From contig OZ023205.1 of NCBI GenBank assembly GCA_963995525.1, positions 59,764,109 through 59,828,108 of the forward strand: 64,000 nt of DNA. The letters are read 5' to 3'. A model generated the notes under the pieces. It made no database searches and was not told the origin of the DNA. It worked only from the letters and a program-made list of their open reading frames with translations. The stretch's first letter is position 1; each line of letters starts with the position of its first letter. Shown piece by piece: positions 12,824-24,400 of this stretch. Position numbers and translations under genes: made by a program. Source of the DNA: Escarpia spicata. Lineage: Eukaryota; Annelida; Polychaeta; Sabellida; Siboglinidae.

Positions 12824-12893
12824 GTAAACCGCTTTGAGCAGTCCTAAGGACTGGACACTACGCTCTAAAGAACTTGCCTTTTAATAAGTAATA
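12824..12893 (-). repeat. dispersed short repeat (copy A of the family at 21340-21405)
   Basis: Read on the minus strand it gives AAGGCAAGTTCTTTAGAGCG followed by a segment with CCAGTCCTTAGGACTGCTC and a final GGTTTA. The plus-strand copy at 21341-21402 matches this closely but has AAGGTAAGTTCTTATATAGC at the start. A shorter relative is at 57128-57165. Confidence 0.7.
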
Positions 12894-13750
12894 TTATAAT
12901 ACAGCTGTATATGTCTGCTAATTTTAATGTTGGTAAGGCATAGCATAATTTTATCAGAATGCAATCGTTTTGTGTTACGAATCCCATCTGACATGAGGCC
13001 ACAGCTTCGAAAGTGGCTCGCTGACAAGTAAACACACGATCTGCTGGGTTGTTTTACCTTATGTCGCCCATAGCTCCGCGAGAGCGCGACATAGAAGCCG
13101 AGTGCGTGAAAGTTAATTGCTAGATCTCTATCGTTAATTGATAGATGTCTATCGTGTCTCCCGGTGTGTGAATGGTAGAAACGACTCGTGCGCCCTGTGG
13201 TGCAGTATATATCGGCTTGTAAATGCTGACATTAGCTTTGAATTGCACCTAACAATCAATTATCAGAGCTCCTGGGAAATATCATCAAAGGCAATATCGT
13301 TCTTAGACTACGGAGAATGATGTTGACACGCACTCTCACGCAGGAGAAATATCCTACCTACAATCAATTAAATATACGTAATAATACATTGGCTATCGAC
13401 TGTGTCTGTGTTTGTATTTGGAATTTAGCGAAGTTTATCGACGGGTCTGATTAGATATGATATAAACAAATAACTACGTTTTTTCCGTTTAAATTTCTTC
13501 AAATACGTTACACTATCAGTTACACGTTACACTATCAGTTTCATCCATTGTCTCACAGTGCATTTTACACGGCTAATTTTAATAGATATCAGAACTCGGA
13601 TCTAATAGCTTAATGACATGTGTGGCATTTCAATTACAAGTCGCTCTATATTGATAGGCATGTTTGGGTCGTATCGATGTGTGTCAATTACGCACTGTCA
13701 ATAATTCATGTCGTCAAACATTAATACTACGTGCATTTAGAAAGCTGTAT
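12894..13750. other. no recognised gene
   Basis: No coding exon seen. There is a local direct repeat of ACGTTACACTATCAGTT at about 13505-13540. Confidence 0.4.
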
Positions 13751-14070
13751 ACTGTACATTTACCATGGTATGCCACAGTATAATCATAGTAAAATGTACT
13801 ATACTATAGTTTACTCTGCTTTACTCTAATTTCCTATGGTTCATCGTGGTTTACAACACAATACAATACAAGTTTATTGATCCCAACATTGAGAAATTGT
13901 ACGTCTGCCGTCAACTCCAGTGCATAAAAACAAAATCAACCCTCACGCACTCATACATAAAACATAGTAATATAAACCAGTATTTTACAACAGTACCAGC
14001 TCAATTGAAGCATTCACTAAGTAATCATGCAAATCAATTACTATAACTTACTTAAAAATATCACATTTAC

Positions 14071-14148
14071 ACACCCACACCCACACCCACACCCACACCC
14101 ACACCCACACCCACACCCACACCCACACCCACACCCACACCCACACAC
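14071..14148. repeat. (CCCACA)n microsatellite
   Basis: Thirteen or so hexamer units, at the 3' side of the reverse-oriented L2 LINE fragment. Confidence 0.97.
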
Positions 14149-14169
14149 TGTATGCATTGAAGACAGTAG

Positions 14170-14570
14170 CCGGAGCAGCAACATCAGTATCTATCTGTCT
14201 ATGTGTGCATTGAAAATGTGTATTGCAGACGGTATGAATGAATTCCTACAGCGTGTGGTTCTAGTGCATGGAGCTCTGTATCTGTTACTCCTGTCTATCC
14301 GTCTGCTGTCAAAATCAGGTCTGAGTGGGTGTGCATCGTCTGCTAAAATCGTCTGTACTCTGTCCATTATCCGTCTTTCGTGTGTGGATATGAAAGTGAC
14401 CTGTCCCCTCCCTGCAATCCCACTTGCTTTCCTGATATATTTATCTAGCCTGTTCCTGTCCTGGTTGCTGATATTGCCACTCCAGCACACTGCACCAAAG
14501 TAAAGCACAATGTTCACCGTTAAAGTATAACACATTTGCAGCAGTGTGAATTTACCATAGTGTCCCATGG
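14170..14570 (-). mobile_element. L2-group LINE, 3' end of ORF2
   Basis: On the minus strand, an open stretch at 14191-14568 reads VLYFGAVCWSGNIS, RNRLDKYIRKASGIAGR, RRIMDRVQTILADDAHPL and ends RCRNSFIPSAIHIFNA. This is the C-terminal segment usual in L2/CR1-group ORF2 proteins of many metazoans. Only this end is present; 5' truncation is normal for LINE copies. Confidence 0.85.
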
Positions 14571-14824
14571 CAAGCGTATGGTAAAATGTAGCATACTATG
14601 ATTCACTATAACTTACGATGGTTTTACTATAATTTATCATATATATATATATATATAGTTTACAATGTCTCCGTACTATTGACTATGGTGGATGCATGAT
14701 AAGATGTAATAAACTATGGTTTATTATAATTTACCATGATTTAATTACTATGGATTTACCATGATTTACTACAGTAAACTGTAGTACATTTTTAGCATAT
14801 ATATATATATATATATCCCCCCTC

Positions 14825-15441
14825 CCTCTCCCTCTCTCTCTCAAGTCCCTCCCTCCCTCTCCCCCCGGGCCTCCCTCTCTCCATGTCTCTCTCCCTTCCA
14901 TGTTTATGGTGTTCTTAAATAACTATTGTGTGCTTACTGGACTATTGTGAAGTGTCTGACTATGCCGATTCGTTGAATATTTACAGATGAACAAAATGTA
15001 TACAACGCGCTGTACAGAATGAAAACTAAAATTACGAGTTAATGTATGGGACAGGAGACTCCTAGTGACGCCACACGGTGAGCGTGGTGTAAACCAAACT
15101 CATACTGGCGCGCCGCCTCGTGAGTATACTAAATACAGTAGTGTTCCTAACATCACAGAGCAATCACGTAAACCTCTCAATAAAATACATTTCAGAGACG
15201 AATTACCTAATCTGAAAATATGTATTATTTTGTTTTTGAATAACTAATTTAATGTTAAACTTATAGATAATTACAATAATAATTTGTCGTGTGTTTACTT
15301 TGAGCAATTACGTTTGCCATGACCTTGTTTTTAACGTTAAGTTGTCGTTTCGGTCGTAATATTTTCTGTTAAAACTATGACAATCTTAATGACAGCTACA
15401 CATTATCCACTAGCGAATATCTAGAGAATGCTTTGCACAAC
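14825..15441 (+). promoter_or_regulatory. upstream region of ABTB1
   Basis: A CT-rich run (14815-14900) gives way to AT-rich sequence up to the ABTB1 start codon. I see no TATA box at a convincing place and no CpG-rich block. The 5' UTR, and possibly an upstream non-coding exon, must lie here, but its limits are not visible. Confidence 0.3.
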
Positions 15442-15497
15442 ATGGATGTCCACGATCTGTTTCTAAGCTGTAGAAAAGGAGATATTGCACGAGTAAA
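15442..15497 (+). CDS. ABTB1: ABTB1 exon 1
   Basis: ATG to AAA|GTATGT, phase 2 end. It encodes MDVHDLFLSCRKGDIARV; the K codon is completed by exon 2. An ATG at 15428 is out of frame. Confidence 0.92.
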
Positions 15498-18400
15498 GTA
15501 TGTTTACGTGTTATTTATTTCCTTGTCTGTCTGTCTCAGACTCACTCGCCTCGGTCACACTCACACAGTCACCAGTGTCAGCGACCATGCAGTCGCTGTG
15601 ACTCTGTCAGCGTTAGACTAGGGTCAGGGGAGGTTGTGCTGGTAACAGACCAACCTAATCACAACTGGAGTTTATAACTATCAAAATTCCGGAGATTGAG
15701 ATGGCGATGCTGCAGGCTGTAGCACTGTGCATAGCCTAAGGCTAGGGTGGTCGGACCAAAATTTTGTTTCGTAAAAAAAAATGTTTTCTCATTTTTCCCT
15801 GATAGTAGTCACTATAAGAAGTACAACGGTAGTTGTTTCATGTATCTAAGTGAAATATAAAAAAAACTACAGCTTGGTAAAGTTTCAAATTTCATGACAT
15901 TTTCTGACGGTTTTCTGACAGATCTAATTTTGCTTATAAATCACAAGAATTGTTTTATTTTTATTTTTTCCTGATAACAGTCACTAATAGAAGTGCAATG
16001 GTGCTTGTTTCATGTACATCAATGAAATATTAAAGAAACTGCAGTTTTGTAAAGTTTCTAATTTCATGTTTTTTCCGACAATTTTCCGTTAGATTTGATT
16101 TTGCATATAAATCACAAGGACAATTTGTTAAAAATATTTTCCCACATAGTGGTCACTATAAGAAGTACAATGCTATTTATTTCATGTAGCTAAGTACAAC
16201 AGAAAACTACAGTTTTGCAAAGTTCTAAATTTCATGAATTTTTCCAAACGTTTTCTGACGGATCTGATTGTGTACATAAATCACAAGAAAATTACTTTTT
16301 ATCATCTTGAGTCTTTTGCCATCTATAAAGAAGGCCAATACAAAATTACATGTAACAATAAATACACACATAAAAAAGTAAACACACACACACACACACA
16401 CGCACGCACGCACGCACACACATCATGTATTACAATAGCATTAAATCATGAACATGACAGCAACTGAGCAAAGATGATAAATGTGGTTCTATCTTCATTA
16501 AAACATTAAAACAACTGTATGAACTTACAACCACATGAAAGGATTTGTTGATTGTGAATTAGAACCACAAACTGACAATACTAGTATCCCATTACACAAC
16601 ACTTGTTTTATTGGGCAAAGCCAATGACTGCTATGATTGACAAGCCAATTAACTCGTAATACATTGTGGCACAAAATGCCAATAATAGTCCCCCAATACA
16701 CAACACTTGTTACATTGGGCAAATCCCATAACTACTATGTTTGCCAAACCAATTAACTTGTAATATACTGTGGTTAAACCCATTGTTATCATCAACAATA
16801 GGGCGTACTATTATACTTATTTGTCTATGATTATATAATAATTAATAGATACAATAAATCATAATGTTTACTTAATGTACATTATTTTATGTATACTATA
16901 TAGTGACAAATACAAAGATATAATCTTATTCTGTAATCTTAATATATATATAAAAAACTGGTACATACATATCAAATACAAAAACAGTAGGCCCTACATC
17001 AAAATAATTTATAACGATACAAAATTGTATAAACAAATAATAATACAATAAATTAATTGAAACATAAATTATCATAAATTGTAATAATGTAACCAACACA
17101 CAATATTATGTATATGCTAAATAGCTCAACAGTTGTATAATTAAACTAAAGTAATACCAATAAATAAACTAATAATATATTAATATAAACATCAATCAGT
17201 TACATTAAACATGGCAGCAATGAATTACTCAGGTGTAGGCATATGTACTTGGCAGTATTAATCAAAGTCACCCGCTGTCGATCACATCGCTATCCGAGTC
17301 ACGAGTGCATTGTATACCATGACGCACTGCGCGCATACAGGGAAGAAGGCAAAATGGCGATATCATTTTAGACGGGGGTTCCATAAACGGACATTGTGCA
17401 TGTTTGTGCTATCAATTGGTAAGCCATCACTGTAATCACTTTATCGTTGACACAATTCTTTACCCTTCGGCATATGCTTTCCGCTGAAACCAACTAACTA
17501 AATACTCACAAAACATCGTCAAACATAGGCCATTTAAAATCCATAATTACTATAATTTTTTATCGACGGATTACAATAATATTTTCAGATTCATTTTCCT
17601 CTGAATTTCCTCTTTCTTCATCATATTTCAATATGGATGTACTCATTAACATAATCTCGCAAATCAGTTTGATAGGTGGGGCCTGTCAACGTGATCCAAG
17701 ATGGCCGCACGCGTAAATCAAGAAAACCAAAATACGACACTGAGAGTAAAAAAATCATTACCGCTAATAAACACCGCCAACAAATATTTTTTCAGCGCAG
17801 ATACACACATTGACATTATTACAACATACAAAAATTCACAAACCAACAGGTAGAATGCATGATAAAAAACTATGGCCACTAAACTGGGACCCCTGTCTCC
17901 CATGTTGTCAGAAGGGGAGGTAAATTGGTCTGACCTCCCTACTAAGGCTAAGGCTAAGGCTAATAGTAATAGGCGCCCAGGCCCCTGGCCTAGCCTAGCT
18001 AGGCCTAGAGGCTAGACTTGGAATTTGGCGTGCCCCCATTCCTTTTTTAATGTGCCCCTGTTACGTGTCCCTCTAGACCTTTTGGATGATGATCGGTTTT
18101 TGGGACCCCATCATACTCTCTTTGGATCTGCCCCTGCAGTCCCACAGTGTCAGTGCTCAACATTTGTATATTGCCAGTCTGTGTGTAGACTATCTGTACT
18201 CAGTTTGTAGTGCCAATCGCGGTGTTTAGGAACACTCTAACAAGGGACAATAACCGGATAAAGCAACATGAACAACAGAAGGATGGAGATGGATTGGCGA
18301 AGTCCAGAGAAAGGAGAATGACAACATAATAAAGATTGCATTGGGATGGACATCTGAAGAGAAAAGAAAAAGAGAACGGATAAAAAAGCCTGGAGAAAAA

Positions 18401-21400
18401 CTGTTAATGGAGCACTTGAATGAAGGCACTTAAGCCGGAGCCATACTGCAACAAAAGCTACAGACTGGACGAAGTGGAGAATCCTTGTTTCTGCTTTATG
18501 TGCCAGTAAAACAACAAAAGTTATTTATTACAGTTACATACTTACACGTTTCTAATATGCTCTCCTTTCTAGAACCTTTCTCTGAGAGAATTGAGTAATG
18601 ATTTTTAGATGGTGCCACCATAATAGTGATAATTGTTATGGTTGGTTTGTTGCTCCACGGGTGGGTGTAAGTTAGTAATAAATCAGTAATATTAGATTAG
18701 AAGACAGACACCTTAAAGTTGTGACTGGTTAGTGTCACATCAGCTGATGGCATGGCTTATCGGTGTCATCACTCACCACCTACCAGTGTACTGGTCCGCT
18801 CGGTTTCTGCTGGGCATAATCATAATATGCACTTTTGTGGGGCATCAATATTATTAAGCAGAACTACTTATTTCAGCAATGGCATGTAAACAATGCATCA
18901 AAGAAGTTGCCTTTAGTTAATAAAATATTTGTAAGATGACATGATTTCACGTGCTAAGTGGATGCACTCGATTTCTGCCCTGGTCGTGTTCAATCATCAC
19001 TACGAAAAGACACAATGCGTTAATTGCATAAACAACATGGGCTGTTTGATTACTTTCCTGTGATGATTAGTATGAATGGTTGCTTACAATTTTGTCCAAT
19101 AAATGGAGATGTTACAGATGTTTACATGACCATCACAGATATGGTGCACTGCAGTCACACGGTCTGTGTTCACTATCAAAACATGTCTCATAAACCTAAT
19201 TGCCTTATTTTAATTTGAGACAACTAACTTTGTTGCAATTTTATATACGTCCCTCACTCACACTGACCGATATATCTGACTAAAGATGGATCTAATGTGA
19301 AATATCAAAAAGCAGCAGAAACCTAGATGCAGCATAAACTGTGCAGGTGACTATATTATCCAACATTTTGCATACTAAAACCTTACCTGTGTATTTTTAA
19401 CAAGTGTTATGTTGTTAATTAGGTATCTTATTGAGGAGAAAGAAGTGGACCTAGGTGTGAGAGATCGATGGGATACCACTCCACTGTAAGTGTCAACAAC
19501 GCCAGGCATTATATATGCTAGACCACACATTTACAATAATTCATCTATTTCAAAGGGACATGGCCTGTTCGTTAGTGGGCGTAGTAATTTCTAACTGGAA
19601 GTCTGCTGGGTTGACCGTGGGAAAGTGAGCATTGTTAAACATCAAAGGATATAGCAGTTAACTTAACCTGACTTGGTCATATTGCCAATAAAGCTTGTTT
19701 TGAAAGTGGATGAATTGTTTACTATTTGAACATGCACCCGTGGTCGCGCCTTCAAATTGTGACCATTGTTACAAGCTTACTAAACACAATTTGGTTGGCA
19801 GTGTACCTTCAACATAGTTAGTATAGTCTTAGTCTTAATAACACATATATTAATTAATACATAAAAACTAGTCCTGAGCAGACTACATCCTTTTAGCATC
19901 TTACTGATATTTGTGATTTGAAAATTGTTTCTTAAATGTAGTGGTACACTGGTTTTCATATTTGTTCTAAGCCATTTTAGTTGCTTGGTAATTTACATTA
20001 TAAGTATATTTTATAATCATAGTTGCAGGTTTGCTCAACCATGGTACAAAGAAATGTAGACTTATCCACTAAAACAGGATAGTAAAACTACCAAAAACTA
20101 AATACTACGTTTCTTTCCAGATACTATGCTTGTCTATGTGGTCACAAAGACTTGGTCAAACATCTGCTCGCTAATGGTAGGTTTTGGTGGCTCATCTGAC
20201 AATGTGGATGCACATTGTGCGAACAAAACATGTATATTTGTATAGATATATTTATAGATATATTTAGAAGAAAATGTTTTCATGTTACGTGACTTTTTTA
20301 ACACAATATTCGCAATGCGTGCACTTCAGGAAACTGGCCCCCAGTCATAGTTCAACTGACAGTCAATAGATGTTGCATGTGTTGTGAGTATTGTTTAATA
20401 ACCATGGATAGAAACAGTTGCCAAAACCCAATTGTACGTGCATGGCTTTAACTGATGACATGCCAAAATGGAAATATTTTCTGAGTCTGTCAATTGTGTA
20501 GTCAGAGATCTTACTTTTGGTGCCAATGTTAGTTGTTTTTACAATGTGCACTGCTGCTGGAGTGCACTGCTTTACAATGAAAACATGTACGTTTGTAGGA
20601 TACCAACCGAAAACCGTAGTTGAACTTTTAAATTTACTCACCACATGCTGAATGTGTTGTGAATACTGTCTATTAAAACATATATGTTTTTCCATGACTG
20701 GCTGCAACTCACGGTTGGTAATAATGTGTTGTGGTTGTGATTCAGCTCCTGTGTCGTAATGTTACATAATTTCTAAAAGACAACTCAATTGTTTACTTTC
20801 CTGGCTGAAGGTGCAAAATGTGAAGCAAATACTTTTGACGGTGAGAGGTGTTTGTATGGAGCTCTCAACAATGACATCCGTAACCTCCTGAAGAGCTACA
20901 AGGCTATCACGCCATCTACCATTGTACGAGACATCTACTCGGAGTTCCTCAGACGGTAGTTATTGCCAATCTCTGTGTCATGTATATTGCTACGTAATGA
21001 CCTTTTGTACATGTGGAGAAGTAAAGGTAAGTTCTTATATAGCTACGTAATGACCTTTAGTACATGTGGAGAAGTAAAGGTAAGTTCTTATATAGCTACG
21101 TAATGACCTTTAGTACATGTGGAGAAGTAAAGGTAAGTTCTTCTATAGCTACGTAACGACCTTTAGTACATGTGGAGAAGTAAAGGTAAGTTCTTATATA
21201 GCTACGTAATGACCTTTAGTACATGTGGAGAAGTAAAGGTAAGTTCTTATATAGCTACGTAATGACCTTTTGTACATGTGGAGAAGTAAAGGTAAGTTCT
21301 TATATAGCTACATAATGACCTTTAGTACATGTGGAGAAGTAAAGGTAAGTTCTTATATAGCGCACTATCCAGTCCTTAGGACTGCTCATGGTGCTTTATA

Positions 21401-24400
21401 CTTTATTCCAGCATTCCGCAAACTTTTTAAGGGGCAAGCCACATTTTGGCTGGTTATCTCGATGTGGGTCAAAAATTTTAATTAGATAATCCATGCATTT
21501 TTGTAGGTGCTCGTAAAGAGGACGTGTTGTTTTATGTTAACATGAAACACATATAAACAACAAGTAAATCAACCTATTTAAACGCCATGTAAAAACAGTA
21601 TCTAAACAAAATGGTGTCGCTGATTTATGTACTGCTTTAAAAGTAGCACACAATGTAAATAGACTGTGACTTGATTTCCTTCTGTCAGGATGTTGGACAA
21701 TGGTCTGTACACAGACGTTGTGTTTGTTGTTCACGGCAAGCATCTCGCCACACACCGCTGTGTCCTGTCGGCACGAAGCACCTACTTCAGGAAGATGTTT
21801 CGCAATAAGTGGAAGGACAGACAGATGATCACTCTCACCAACAAATTGGTTAATTTCAGTTCTCTTGTCTCCTCTGAACTTATACTCTTAAGTCCATATC
21901 CAACTCCGATAGCTCTGGGCAGAGTGACGCAATGTTTGAAAAAGTAGAGTTTAAGGCTAAGTGCATACTTCCATGGTTTGTTTTTGTATCACGTATTGTC
22001 TGACTAAATGCAAAAGTTACTGTATACAAAGACTGGAGCAGCACACACTGGTGGACCAGTCTGCACCCACTGTGCAACACTAGTCTGCACCCGCAGTGCA
22101 ACACTGGTCTGCACCCACTGTGGATCACCAGTGTGCACCCACTGTGCAACACTAGTCTGCAACCACAGTGCAACACTGGTCTGCACCCACTGTGCAACAC
22201 TGGTCTGCACCCGCAGTGCAACACTGGTCTGCACCCACTGTGGATCACCAGTGTGCACCCACTGTGCAACACTATTCTGCAACCACAGTGCAACACTGGT
22301 CTGCACCCACTGTGCAACACTGGTCTGCACCCACTGTGCCTCACTAGTCTGCACCAACTGTGCAACACTAGTCTGCACCCACTGTGCAACACTGGTCTGC
22401 ACCCGCAGTGCAACACTGGTCTGCACCCACTGTGCAACACTAGTCTGCACCCGCAGTGCAACACTGGTCTGCACCCACTGTGGATCACCAGTGTGCACCC
22501 ACTGTGCAACACTAGTCTGCAACCACAGTGCAACACTAGTCTGCAACCACTGTGCAACACTGGTCTGCACCCACTGTGCCTCACTAGTCTGCACCAACTG
22601 TGCAACACTAGTCTGCACCCACTGTGCAACACTGGTCTGCACACACTGTGCAACACTAGTCTGCATCCACTGTGCAGCTCTAGTCTGCACCCACTGTGCA
22701 ACGCTGGTCTGCACCCACTGTGCAACACTAGTCTGCACCAACTGTGCAACACTAGTCTGCACCAACTGTGCAACACTGGTCTGCACCCACTGTGCAACAC
22801 AAGTCTGCACCCACTGTGCAACACTGGTCTGCATCCACTGTGCAGCTCTAGTCTGCACCCACTGTGCAACACTGGTCTGCACCCACTGTGCAACACTAGT
22901 CTGCACCCACTGTGCAACACTGGTCTGCACACACTGTGCAACACTATTCTGCATCCACTGTGCAGCTCTAGTCTGCACCCACTGTGCAACACTGGTCTGC
23001 ACCCACTGTGCAACACTAGTCTGCACCCACTGTGCAACACTGGTCTGCACCCACTGTGCAACACTGGTCTGCACCCACTGTGCAACACTGGTCTGCACCC
23101 ACTGTGCAACCCTAGTCTGCATCCACTGTGCAGCACTAGTCTGCACCCACTGTGCAACACTAGTCTGCACCCACTGTGCAACATTGGTCTGCACCCACTG
23201 TGCAACACTAGTCTGCACCCACTGTGCAACACTGGTCTGCACCCACTGTGCAACACTAGTCTGCATCCACTGTGCAGCACTAGTCTGCACCCACTGTGCA
23301 ACACTGGTCTGCACCCACTGTGCAACACTAGTCTGCACCCACTGTGCAACACTGGTCTGCACCCACTGTGCAAAACTGGTCTTCACCAACTGTGCTAGAC
23401 TAGTCTGCACTCACTGTGCAGCACTAATCTGCACTCACTGTGCAAACTAGTCTGCACCCACTGTGCAGCACTGGTCTGCACCTACTGTGCAAGACTAGTC
23501 TGCACCCACTGTGCAGCAGTTATCTGCACCCACTGTGCAACACTAGTCTGCACCCACTGTGCAACACTGGTCTGCACCCACTGTGCAACACTGGTCTGCA
23601 CCCACTATGCAACACTAGTGTGCACCCACTGTGCAGCACTAGTCTGCACCGAGTGTGCAACATTAGTCTGCATCCACTATGCAACACTAGTCTGCGCCCA
23701 CAGTGCAACACTGGTCTGCACCCACTGTGCAGCAGTAGTCTGCACTCACTGTGCAGCACCAGTCTGCACCCACAGTGCAACACCAGTCTGCACCCACTGT
23801 GCAACATTAGTTAAAAACACCGTTGTGAACCTAACATTTCATTAATTTCATCAAAATGCTGTACACTGATTGGCCAGTAGCCATGACAAGTTTTTCTTGG
23901 CCTTTTAGTGCGGTGTGTTTGAATCTAGGTAAATGTTGACAATTGCGAATGACACCTAATATCTTTATGTATTTGTATCAAAGTCAGTGCTATAAAGTTA
24001 GCAGTTTGTGTTATGATTTATTGAAAATTAATCTTATATGGTATTTACTGGATTATTTAATTCAGTTTTGTTATGTAACTTAATTAATTAGTTTTGCTGT
24101 ACACAGGTGAGACCATGGGCTTTCGAGACCATTCTGCAATATTTGTACACAGGTGATTATTTGTGGGTTTTTTTATATTGCTTCCTGTGTTTGTACTTGT
24201 CATTATTAATATCAGCAATGACACATTCAGTTGATTCCCGAAAATTGTACGCTGCCAAACAACAATTTTATTTCACCAACAGTTAATAAAAAAAAATTAT
24301 AGTAATTTTGTAACACAGTTGATGTTGATTTTAATATTATTACTGGTTAGCATATTAATATCTAATATGTTGTATTATCAGCATAATTCACCTATGAATT

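Larger units (their letters stand above)
13755..14820. repeat. degenerate (TATGGTTTACTATAG)-like repeat tract, interrupted
   Basis: Variants of CATAGTAAA / TTTACTATGG recur at 13760-13850 and again at 14560-14790, ending in short (AT)n runs at 14640 and 14797. The two halves flank a (CCCACA)n run and an L2 LINE 3' end, so they look like one tract split by insertion. Confidence 0.6.

Noticed and set aside
17690..17710. Internal ABTB1 promoter at the YY1-like CAAGATGGCCGC
   Set aside because: A single motif without CpG-rich context or an associated first exon.
22004..23450. Long open frames (up to 497 codons) on both strands with CTHCATLV- or HSGCRLVL-type repeats
   Set aside because: They are translations of a 24-bp minisatellite; the exon 5 frame stops at about 21945 and no splice sites lead in. 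Open on several frames at once, as expected for a stop-free unit of length divisible by three.
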